Origin: Komagataeibacter melaceti
GTDB taxonomy: Bacteria > Pseudomonadota > Alphaproteobacteria > Acetobacterales > Acetobacteraceae
DNA length: 46,803 nucleotides
Assembly (NCBI RefSeq): GCF_003403295.1
Contig: NZ_QUWV01000090.1
Coordinates: forward strand, 1 to 46,803
Direction: 5' to 3'
Under the pieces are notes generated by a model. The model made no database searches. It saw nothing but the letters and a program-made list of their open reading frames with translations, and had not been told where the DNA came from. Both the position numbers and the translations under genes were made by a program. Shown in pieces: positions 39,008 through 46,803 of the stretch (positions are counted from its first letter, which is position 1; the number at the start of each line of letters is the position of its first letter).

Positions 39008-40367
39008 ACGGCGAGACGGCATTAAAGCCTTGACGAATGGTAAGCTCTTTATCGTGTTGCCTCTAAAGGACGCCGACAGACTCGAGGATCTGGCGCGGAG
39101 CGAGATCGTGCCGAACAGACGGGGGGAAGTCGTGGTCGTGGGCTACGGCGGCGCAGGCAAGGCGTCGAGCTCAGACCGTGCACGCGCCACTAGGCAATTG
39201 ATAGGACAGATCGCGAGCTTCCCACCGCATCCACGCAACCGGCTTTTCATCAACCGTGAGACCAAGTGCAGCTTCGAAGACTTGATTGATTGGTGGTGCG
39301 CCGAGAACTTCGGTGATGCAGCAACGAGGAAGCTCGCGCCGGCTGCAATTAGGCGTGAGCTTGGCGAGCATCTTCAATCGATAGGCGCGCACTGGCGCCA
39401 CCATGCTACCGCTGAACTGAATCGGTTCGAGAGCCAGCGCGGGAGCCTTGATGCTTGGCTTCAACAGTTCGCCGAGCTGAGGTGCGGCACGATCGGCCCG
39501 AAGCTTGCCGCGCGGCTGCGCATCGTTCGCACAGGTGATCTACCGAGCGGTGCCTTCGCCATGCGTAAGGCCGACCAAGTCGGCCTTCGGCAGCTCGCGT
39601 GCTACATTGAGGACGACGACCAAGGTGGTAGTTGGGTCGAAATGAAGGGGCTGCTGGAGCGCACGTTCCCGCCTGGAACGGTTCACGCGTTACGCTGGCG
39701 CAAGGATGTCGGTACTCTTGAGTTCCCTTCTACGCCCGCTGACGAGATTGTAATCCATGAAGACGGGCTGTGGAGCGGACACGAGGTAGTTAGGCGCCTC
39801 CGTGCAATGAGCACGCAGTTGCCAACCGCGCCGGTGACGCTGCGGTACGGGATCGTCACAGATTTCGGTCTGCTTGTTGCGCGGCAAGCGATCCGCTTTC
39901 TTAACCTCGCGGGTCGCGTCTCTATTGATACGTCGCGTGCAGAGTTGCTCGACTTCCTAAATGGCAAAGTGCCAGAAGAAATGCGCCTTGGTCTTGGGAT
40001 GGAGTTGTCACATTACTATGACACCCTCCACGACTATGTCGACAGTTACGCCTTTCGACCGCAAGCCGATTGGTCCAGCGACGAGATCGCTGCGTGTGAG
40101 AACATTGGTCGCCAGTTGGTGCGGGCATGGCTGAAGCAGGATGGCAGCGCGGCGCCCGATGAAGATAAAGTATCGCGCTTCGCACTCGGCGGCGGGGGCT
40201 TCGCTTCCATGGTCGCTTTTTCGCGCAGCATCCCCAAAGTATGCCTACCTCTACTCTGGCTCGGCGGACAGGTCACGTTGGGGGACAAGACCGTGGCGTG
40301 GAGACCGCTGCTGGTGGATTCGCGACGAGTTTCCAGTGTCGACCTACTTCGAGCAGGAAGTATCTGA
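38946..40367 (+). CDS. Phosphoribosyltransferase-like (PRTase-CE type) protein
   Basis: A 473-residue protein. Residues about 265-330 contain DEIVIHEDGLWSGHEVVRRL followed by a second strand (VTLRYGIVTDFGLLVARQAI), the PRPP-binding loop pattern of phosphoribosyltransferases (four hydrophobics, Glu-Asp, then Ser/Thr-Gly). Such PRTase-like domains occur as predicted effectors in bacterial conflict systems. The first 150 residues (TNGKLFIVLPLKDADRLEDL, RNRLFINRETKCSFEDLIDW) are unassigned. The start is uncertain: TTG 38946 lies 62 nt inside the previous gene; TTG 39030 and GTG 39051 are alternatives. The long out-of-frame overlap is itself unusual. Confidence 0.6.
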   Translation: MTNCALLDFHSASYSTQIAIERRDGIKALTNGKLFIVLPLKDADRLEDLARSEIVPNRRGEVVVVGYGGAGKASSSDRARATRQLIGQIASFPPHPRNRLFINRETKCSFEDLIDWWCAENFGDAATRKLAPAAIRRELGEHLQSIGAHWRHHATAELNRFESQRGSLDAWLQQFAELRCGTIGPKLAARLRIVRTGDLPSGAFAMRKADQVGLRQLACYIEDDDQGGSWVEMKGLLERTFPPGTVHALRWRKDVGTLEFPSTPADEIVIHEDGLWSGHEVVRRLRAMSTQLPTAPVTLRYGIVTDFGLLVARQAIRFLNLAGRVSIDTSRAELLDFLNGKVPEEMRLGLGMELSHYYDTLHDYVDSYAFRPQADWSSDEIAACENIGRQLVRAWLKQDGSAAPDEDKVSRFALGGGGFASMVAFSRSIPKVCLPLLWLGGQVTLGDKTVAWRPLLVDSRRVSSVDLLRAGSI

Positions 40368-40649
40368 GGTCGCCGGTGTACGTCATCCGGAAAACTCTGT
40401 AGTCTCTGTTCAATGGAGTTTGATAACATTCGACGTCAACTCCTTGGCTGCAAGTGGGTCAGGCCGCTGACGGACACTCCTGCCGCAGGCAGCTAAATCC
40501 ATCGTGTCCGCTTAACGAAACATCATTCCAAGATTTGTATGATCACAGTGAGGCGACTGCCGCCTGTCTGCTCCATTCTTGAAGACGACATACGGCTTTA
40601 CGAGGGAAGCAACCGGTTTGATTCTGGTGACAGATTTTCACTGGATTTA

Positions 40650-41102
40650 TCATCGCATCAGGTCGTCAGCGAAGCGTCGCAAAAGCGTCCGTAACTGATC
40701 GAGGTCGGCATCCGTCCAGTCGACGAGAATGCGGTTCGCCAGTCTCTGGCGGGCCGCATTCAGCAGGTCGACCATTTCCTGTCCCTTTCCAGTCACTGTC
40801 GCTTCGCGAACACGCCTGTCCGCGGCAGACGGGTGGCGCTCGATAAGGCCCAGTTCTTCCAGCCTGGTCATCTGTCGGCTGATCGTCGTATGATCACGCC
40901 CTGTACGGTCCGCAAGTTCGACAACACCGACAGGACCGTAACGCCCTACGCGCGCCAGAAGCGGAAACAGGGCGCGATCCAGTGGAATGCCCGCTTCTTC
41001 GATCAGTCGATCATCCCGACGCGGCCGGTTGATTTCATCGACCAGATCGATGATCGCGGCATGAAGTCCGCGCAGGATATCAGGATCATGTGTATTATTC
41101 AC
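40650..41102 (-). CDS. MarR-family transcriptional regulator
   Basis: A 150-residue protein. The winged helix at about 48-110 (LFPLLARVGRYGPVGVVELA, DRTGRDHTTISRQMTRLEEL, GLIERHPSAADRRVREATVT) is a clear MarR domain flanked by dimerisation helices. GTG 41102 is used because the family begins here; the longer frame to 41312 is antisense to the monooxygenase. It is divergent from the FAD-monooxygenase and is probably its repressor, released by the aromatic substrate. One of two matching operator-like dyads overlaps its own start codon. Confidence 0.88.
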   Translation of the reverse strand: MNNTHDPDILRGLHAAIIDLVDEINRPRRDDRLIEEAGIPLDRALFPLLARVGRYGPVGVVELADRTGRDHTTISRQMTRLEELGLIERHPSAADRRVREATVTGKGQEMVDLLNAARQRLANRILVDWTDADLDQLRTLLRRFADDLMR

Positions 41103-41150
41103 GCTTTTTGTTGCCCTGGATGCCGATCTGAGATACGTGAATATTACACA
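41089..41150. promoter_or_regulatory. Paired MarR-type operators
   Basis: TGTGTATTATTCAC (41089-41102) and GTGAATATTACACA (41137-41150) are inverted copies of each other at 13 of 14 positions, and each is itself a rough GTG...CAC dyad. The first covers the marR GTG start, the second lies 20 bp before the monooxygenase start. Confidence 0.7.
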
Positions 41151-41169
41151 TTGATTCGCGGAGTTGCCA

Positions 41170-42684
41170 GTGTCCTTCGATACAGACGTCCTGATCTCGG
41201 GTGCCGGGGCCGCAGGCCTGACACTTGCGATTGACCTCGCCCGACGTGGGGTTGCGTTCCGACTGGTCGAGCAGAACACGCAGCCGTTCAGCGGATCGCG
41301 CGGGAAAGGCATCCAGCCCCGGACGATGGAGATCTTCGAGGATCTCGGCTTCGTCGACCGCGTGGCGGCGGCAGGCGGCCCTTACCCGCCGCTGTGCCAG
41401 TATCGTCCTGATGGAACCCACAACGTGTCGCTTCTGACGGAGGCGGAAGTCTTCCCCACTCCCGCCGAACCTTATGCCGCGCCGCTGATGCTGCCGCAGT
41501 TCGCAACCGAAGCCGTCATGCGGGAGCGGCTTGCCGAGCTTGGGCATCATCTCCGCTTCGGCACACGGCTGACCGGATTTGAACAGGACGCACATGGCGT
41601 GACGGCGAGGATGGGAGACGAAACCGGCGAGCATATGATCCGCGCCCGGTTCCTCGTCGGAACCGACGGCGGCCGCAGCTTCGTGCGCCATGCCCTGGCG
41701 ATTGATTTTCCGGGAGAAGCACTGGGCGTGCGTGCGATCGTTGCCGATGTGCGGCTGGAAGGTCTTGATCGGTCCGTCTGGCATCGTTTCCAGCTCGGTT
41801 CACCGGCGACACAGGTGATGATCTGTCCGCTGGCGGGAACCGATCTGTTCCAGGTTCAGGCGCCCGTGGCACTGGAGGGAGAGGTCGACCTGTCTCCGGC
41901 CGGACTGACCGCGCTCATCGGGGCCCGGACCGGCAGAGGGGACATCGCCGTCCGCGCGGTGTCCTGGTCCTCGGTTTATGCGATGAATGCGCGTCTGGCT
42001 GATCGCTACCGGGTCGGACGCGTCTTCATCGCGGGGGATGCCGCTCGTGTTCACCCGCCAACCGGGGGTCAGGGTCTCAATACCAGCGTTCAGGACGCCT
42101 ATAATCTCGGCTGGAAGCTGGCCTCCGTGCTCGCGGGTGCGCCGGAAGCGCTGCTCGACAGCTACGAGGCGGAGCGCCGGCAGATCGCGTCGAACATGCT
42201 TCATCTCTCGACGCGGCTGCTTGGTGAAGCAAAGCAGGGCACCATGCGGCGCGATCGCGAAGCGCGTCAGCTCGACCTCGGCTATCGCGGCTCATCATTG
42301 AGCGCGCCCGGCTCGGTGGGCGGCAGAGTGCAGGCGGGTGATCGCGCCCCCGATGCGCCCTGTCGCGGACAGGCGGGGCAACGGACACGGCTGTTCACGG
42401 TTTTTCAAGGGTTTCACTGGACCCTGCTCGGCTACCAGCCGCATGACCGGCCGTCGGCTATCGCGGGCGTTCGTATCGTCACCGTTGGAGCGGGGCATGA
42501 ACTCGTCGACGAAGATGGCGATATCGCCGAAGCGTACGGGATCGAACCCGGTCAGTGGGTGCTCGTGCGTCCGGACGGTTACATCGCCGGAATCTTTCCC
42601 TCTGACGGACTGGGGCCGCAGCTTTCGCGCTACCTCGCGCACGTGCTGCCGTCCTGCCCGGCCGATACGCTCAATGGGTCATGA
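41170..42684 (+). CDS. FAD-dependent aromatic hydroxylase (PHBH/MhpA-like monooxygenase)
   Basis: A 504-residue protein. Rossmann FAD motif ISGAGAAGLTLAIDLARRGV at about residues 8-27, RGKGIQPRTMEIFEDLG at about 45-61 (RG.G..PR..E), DG motif GTDGGRSFVRHAL at about 160-172, and the second FAD motif VFIAGDAARVHPPTGGQGLN at about 285-304. It hydroxylates an aromatic or polyketide substrate with NAD(P)H and oxygen. The C-terminal thioredoxin-like domain is of normal length. GTG 41170 is preferred to TTG 41164 for spacing to GGAG. The divergent MarR gene probably controls it; no ring-cleavage genes are adjacent. Confidence 0.9.
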   Translation: MSFDTDVLISGAGAAGLTLAIDLARRGVAFRLVEQNTQPFSGSRGKGIQPRTMEIFEDLGFVDRVAAAGGPYPPLCQYRPDGTHNVSLLTEAEVFPTPAEPYAAPLMLPQFATEAVMRERLAELGHHLRFGTRLTGFEQDAHGVTARMGDETGEHMIRARFLVGTDGGRSFVRHALAIDFPGEALGVRAIVADVRLEGLDRSVWHRFQLGSPATQVMICPLAGTDLFQVQAPVALEGEVDLSPAGLTALIGARTGRGDIAVRAVSWSSVYAMNARLADRYRVGRVFIAGDAARVHPPTGGQGLNTSVQDAYNLGWKLASVLAGAPEALLDSYEAERRQIASNMLHLSTRLLGEAKQGTMRRDREARQLDLGYRGSSLSAPGSVGGRVQAGDRAPDAPCRGQAGQRTRLFTVFQGFHWTLLGYQPHDRPSAIAGVRIVTVGAGHELVDEDGDIAEAYGIEPGQWVLVRPDGYIAGIFPSDGLGPQLSRYLAHVLPSCPADTLNGS

Positions 42685-42986
42685 TGGGGGAAGGCAGAAG
42701 GTCAATTAATGGGAAGAGATAACCGAAAGCAGCGATTTCGTGCGCTCATGTTGATGACGCCTGCTAACTAAAGGTGGCCGTTCCCATCCACATCGGTAAA
42801 CGCTTGGTCTGGTTGAAAGCGGACGCTAGACACAGGCCCCGTTTATCCGGTCATTAGACTGCTTACCCCTCACACACCTAAGGGAGCGCCTCGATTTTTC
42901 CATCAACCGATGTGTGTTTGACTTGCAAGCCGTGCTACGGTCAGAAGTGACAGTGATCGAAACCTAAGGCATGGATTGAAACGAAC
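42685..42986. other. Intergenic region before the GHKL/nuclease gene
   Basis: 302 bp with no supported gene. A -35-like TTGACT lies at about 42918-42923, with a weak -10 (TCAGAA) 17 bp later, and it should serve the downstream ATPase/nuclease gene starting at 42987. Nothing else is recognised. Confidence 0.4.
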
Positions 42987-45120
42987 ATGACGCTGGACGT
43001 TAGGGGAAGCATTAAGAATACCAAATTAAGTTCCAATCCTTATGTCGTGTTTGAAGAAATTATTTCCAACGCCATAGATTCTTTATCTTATCCGAACTCA
43101 TGAGGATGGCTCTGTTCCAAATCTCATCGTTAAAATTCGAGTTGATTTTTCATCGAGCGATCTCTTGGACGATGAGGAGGTCATGGCGGTTTCCTGTAAG
43201 GACAACGGATGCGGGCTTGGTGACGAACAGCTCAAGGCTTTTCTGACGAAAGATACATCCTACAAGGATGATCTTCTCATCTCGGGAATTGGGCAATGCA
43301 AGGGTGCTGGCCGCATCCAGTATTTTCATCATTTTTCTGCCTTGTCGATCGACAGTACCTTTCGTCAGGGAACGGACATCGTTAGACGTCAGATGCGCTA
43401 TTCCGATCTGCAAAAGCAGATTGACTATGACGATTTCAAATCGTCTCCCGGCAATGATGGCGATATCGGGACTCTTATCCAGCTTGAGCAGTTCAAGGAC
43501 ACGACCCGCGCTCGGATCGCTCATGGCAAAACGCTGAGCCACCTGTTTTCGGCACCTGTCCTGAAAGAGCGAATGCTCATCGCCTTTCTTCAAAGACTAG
43601 TGAGTCTCGAAAGCCGCTTGGGCGACTTCGAGTTCGAGTTTCTGACGTCCCACTGGAATAGCGAAGATCAGGTCGAAACTCTGAAGCGCTCAGACCTGCC
43701 GACCGTTACAGCCTCTCCGGTCGTTCAGGTCGAAGAGCGTGACCCGCGTTCTGGCGACCCGCTAGGAACATTCCAGAGCTTCAAGCTGTCGCACTACCAG
43801 CTTGATGCCGCGATTTATGATCTTCCCGAAAACGCCATTGCTTTCTGTGCAAAGTTCTCTCCGGTCAGAAACATCACCCCCCGGTATCTGCGGACCCGGA
43901 CCGAACAGAATAACCCGGTGGGCGGCTTCCATCATATTGTTTTGATTGAGAGTGATTTTCTTGACAGGCATGTCAATGAGCAGCGAGACAATTTCGACAA
44001 CATTCCGGAGAACATCCCAACCGGCGATCTGTTCTCCGACGCTAAGCTGTCCTACGGCTCGATCCACGAGGTAATCGACCCGATCATCTATGCGATGGTG
44101 ACACCGGCTGATTGGAAAAAGGAAGATGTTCTCAGGGAAATCTCCGATCAATTCGGTATCAGCGAAGCTATGCTCGCGGATACCTCGACCCGGATCATCT
44201 ATGGAGAACCGGCAAAAGCGGTTGTCGAGCGCGTTCTAAAAAAATATCAGGAACGGGTGATTGACGAGACAGCGGAAATCTACAGCTTGAAGGAGGAAAT
44301 TCTTAAGGCGGAGCCAGACTCGGACGAATACCGCAAGAAGATCGATGAAATCTCGTGGAAATATACCTCATCACTCAAGAATTTTGACATGGCCAACCTG
44401 TCGCAGCTCATCGTCCGCCGGGCAGCGATTGTCGAAATCCTTACTCTGGCCTGCGACAAGAATTTGGCGATGCAGGCGGTGGCGGAAGGTGTCCGCCGTA
44501 AGGATGAACAGATCATTCACAACATATTTTTCCCTATGCGGAAGGACAGCCAAGATGTATCCGACCATGACATCTGGCTGCTGAGCGAAGAATACCACTA
44601 TTACGATTACATCGCTTCCGACATCCCACTCGCCAATATTAAGTGGAATGATGGAGAGGCGGTTTTTGAAAGCGACATAGACCAGAAATTTCAGGAGTTG
44701 CTCGCACGACGGGCTGACGACAATAGCGGAAAGCGACCTGACATCGCCCTGTTTAGCAAAGAGGGATCAGCCATCATCGTGGAGTTCAAGGCTCCCGGCG
44801 TGTCCACCGACGAGCATATCGGCGACCTGACCGAATATGCCCATCTACTTGCGGCCAAATCCGGCGGAAAGCTCAGGAAATTTTACGGATATTTGATCGG
44901 TGATACAGTTAACAACCTGCGTTTGGGAGGGAGTTGGACGCCGTTTCCGACCGGGAATGGCTGGTTTCAGTCCAGTCCGCTGATGGATCCGGCTACCCGC
45001 CAGCCGCTGGGAGAAACCTATTTTGAGATTTTACATTTCAGCGACGTGATCGACAGAGCAAAAAAGCGGATCGGTGTCTATCAGCAGAAACTCAACCTCA
45101 ATTTTGACAAAGCGATCTAA
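42987..45120 (+). pseudogene. GHKL ATPase/PD-(D/E)XK nuclease gene with 5' frameshift
   Basis: The main frame (to 45120, open from about 43078) encodes a protein of about 680 residues. ATPase motifs: DNGCGLG (N/G1 box) and SGIGQCKGAGRIQYF (G2/lid region). The N-box EEIISNAIDS lies upstream in a different frame starting at ATG 42987 and ending at TGA 43101-43103; joining the two requires one frame change near 43083-43090, after AIDSL and before LIRTHEDGSVPNLIV. The C-terminus (RPDIALFSKEGSAIIVEFKA plus ISEDEHIGDL-like STDEHIGDLTEYAHL) fits a PD-(D/E)XK nuclease with the D...ExK signature. The middle 350 residues are unassigned. Such GHKL-nuclease fusions occur among bacterial defence genes. 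Unless the shift is a sequencing error or programmed, the protein is broken; a TTG restart at 43165 would lack the N-box. Confidence 0.75.
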
Positions 45121-45395
45121 ACAGGTTCTTGATCCTGTTCCAGAACCTCGCCGCCTCTTCACAGCTATTGTTTCACGTCTGAACCTGCAAGGGTAAGTAT
45201 CGTTCTGAGGTCGGTTACCACCGCGCTTATTGGTATAGCAGCAATGCCTCAAACGCCGTCTATCACGGTTCTCTTAAGAATGTCAGCTTTCGGAAAACTA
45301 CCCTCACCACTTCGATGTCCGCTTTGTAAGCGTAAGAGGACATTACGAACTTGGATTATCCTGCTGACACAACATTCAATGGAAATTCCGGGCCT

Positions 45396-46742
45396 TCACA
45401 ATGATATTTCGGAAGACCTGCCCTGATCGAAGTCTGGAGGTATCTGTAACGACCGATTTCCCACATCGGCCAATAGGCGGGAAAGATCAACAATCTCACG
45501 CGTCACGAGATGTACCACCTCCCCTTCCTTCTGCAGCCGTCCGACAACCCCCAGCATCTGTCCTGACAGGACTATCCGGCGGAAGCGCTCGAACATATCG
45601 GGCCAGATAATCACGTTGATCGCCGCCGTTTCGTCCTCCAGCGTCATGAACACCACGCCTTCGGCTGAACCGGGCCGCTGGCGGACCAGTACCAGCCCAG
45701 CCACCGACAGGCTGCTCCTGTCCCGGGCCTCCAGGGCCTGCCGGCACGTCACCATCCCGCGCTCGATAAGGTCGGCACGCAGGAAGGCCAGGGGATGATC
45801 CCGCAGGGTCAGGCCGGTGCGGTTGTAATCGCGTGCGACCTCGGCCCCGTCCCGCATGGGCTGGAGCAGCACGTCGGGTTCTTCCGCTTCACGCATGACG
45901 GCGGCTGCGGCAAACAGCGGCAGGGGTTCGTCACGTAGTGCTTTGATCGCCCACAACGCCTCGCGCCGGGCCAGGCCCAGTCCCGGCCGGAAGGCGTCCG
46001 CCTCGGCCAGATGGGTCAGGGCTGCCCCCTTCACCCCTGCCCTGCGCCACAGATCATCGACCGAGGCAAAGGGCCGGTCGCCCCGCGCCGCGACGATGCG
46101 GGCGGCATCCTCATTGGCCAGTCCTTTCACCAGGTTCATGCCCAGGCGGACGGCAAACAGCCCGTCATCCCGCTCCGGGCCTTCAAGTATGCTGTCCCAG
46201 CGCGAGGCGTTGACGCAGACCGGCCGGATCTCGACCCCATGTTCGCGCGCATCACGCACAAGCTGCGCCGGGGCATAGAATCCCATGGGCTGGCTGTTCA
46301 GGAGTGCTGCCAGAAATACATCCGGATGGGCACATTTCATCCAGGATGACGAATAGGCCAGAATGGCGAAGCTGGCGGCATGGCTTTCGGGAAAGCCGTA
46401 ACTGCCAAACCCCTCAAGCTGCTGGAAGATGCGTTCGGCAAAGGTCTCGGGATAACCCCGCGCCGTCATGCCCTCAATCAGCCGCGTGCGGAAACGCGAG
46501 ACCGTGCCGGTATTCTTGAACGTCGCCATGGCCCGGCGCAACTGATCAGCTTCAGATGCCGAAAACCCGGCGCAGACCATGGCCACCTGCATCACCTGTT
46601 CCTGGAACAGCGGAATGCCCAGCGTCTTCCTGAGCACCTTTTCGAGTTCCGGCGTCGGGTAGATTTCCTTTTCCTGCCCGGCACGCCTGCGCAGATAGGG
46701 ATGCACCATGTCCCCCTTATGTGGACGGCCTTTACGATGCAA
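45396..46742 (-). pseudogene. dnaE2: Truncated error-prone DNA polymerase DnaE2 (C-terminal part)
   Basis: About 440 residues that match the C-terminal 40 percent of DnaE2: GDMVHPYLRRRAGQE, LGIPLFQEQVMQVAMVCAGF, ADQLRRAMATFKNTG, GYGFPESHAASFAILAY, SSWMKCAHPDVFLAALLNSQ, PMGFYAPAQLVRDAREHGVE, and the OB-fold end (SVAGLVLVRQRPGSAEGVVF, MTLEDETAAINVIIWPDMFE). Full DnaE2 is about 1050-1100 residues; the PHP domain and palm with the catalytic aspartates are missing. Homology stops precisely before GDMVHP at about 46715, and the preceding codons (MHRKGRPHK) do not match the expected RPGPIQ. A mutagenic polymerase is therefore not made from this copy unless the missing part is joined in a way not visible here. 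Confidence 0.85.
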
Positions 46743-46784
46743 GAGGTCACATTGATTGCATTGTCGTATCTTTCTTCTGCGTAT

Positions 46785-46800
46785 TTTCGCTCCAGCGAAA
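46785..46800. repeat. Inverted repeat at the right window edge
   Basis: TTTCGCT-CC-AGCGAAA is a perfect 7-bp dyad in the short non-homologous segment beyond the dnaE2 break. It may belong to the inserted or rearranged DNA that cut the gene. Confidence 0.4.
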
Positions 46801-46803
46801 TGC

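Noticed and set aside
40539-40694. 51-codon plus frame after the PRTase-like gene
   Set aside because: Runs into the 3' end of marR, has no clear ribosome binding site and no family; too weak to report as a gene.
45244-45426. 60-codon plus frame between the nuclease gene and dnaE2
   Set aside because: No domain, and it overlaps the dnaE2 end; the gap 45121-45395 shows only a weak AGGTTCT/AGAACCT dyad at 45123-45148 without a T-run.

Overview
The window looks like accessory DNA of an acetic acid bacterium (Acetobacteraceae, Komagataeibacter/Gluconacetobacter-like). This is an inference from protein style and gene content: high-GC alphaproteobacterial trb genes with the alphaproteobacterial TrbK, a FecI/FecR/TonB-receptor locus, and a DnaE2 fragment. 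No database search was possible. No rRNA gene, complete tRNA or CRISPR array was seen.

Layout. (1) 1-9471: the early/lysogeny half of a prophage. It has a GIY-YIG protein, a divergent regulator pair around a repressor-like gene with matching palindromic operators, and a tightly overlapping plus-strand operon (RecT-like recombinase, DnaQ-type exonuclease, ThyX, DUF3310 protein, HTH protein) ending against an integrase on the other strand. No capsid or tail genes are visible. (2) 9796-11220: a second, unrelated integrase with an AlpA-like regulator, mirror-imaging the first pair. (3) 11810-14067: small secreted proteins (Met/Gly-rich lipoprotein, Pro/Asp-rich protein, Gly/His-rich exported protein) and a YqjI-like PadR repressor with a perfect operator. 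(4) 14209-27103: an iron-uptake block on the minus strand: FecI-type sigma factor, FecR, TonB-dependent receptor, PepSY membrane protein, small membrane protein, ExbB, ExbD, TonB, a Fur-like regulator without the usual metal ligands, and an RND efflux permease. Two arrays of about 23-bp direct repeats flank the PepSY gene. (5) 27251-37517: a LysR regulator and a complete trb mating-pair cluster (trbB-C-D-E-J-K-L-F-G-I plus DUF2274), without relaxase or coupling protein in view. (6) 38147-45120: a two-gene candidate conflict system (winged-helix/OST-HTH-like protein plus phosphoribosyltransferase-like protein), a MarR/FAD-monooxygenase divergent pair with paired operators, and a frameshifted GHKL-ATPase/PD-(D/E)XK nuclease gene. 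(7) 45396-46742: the C-terminal part of dnaE2, cut off in front of the GDMVHP motif near the window edge.

How it fits together. The FecI/FecR pair probably senses the loaded TonB receptor and activates its transcription; ExbB-ExbD-TonB energise the receptor, and the PepSY protein may reduce or handle the imported iron. The trb genes build a type IV mating channel but cannot transfer DNA alone; the DNA that would normally hold traG and the relaxase is instead occupied by the candidate defence genes. The region therefore looks like a mosaic of at least three mobile elements with defence and iron cargo.
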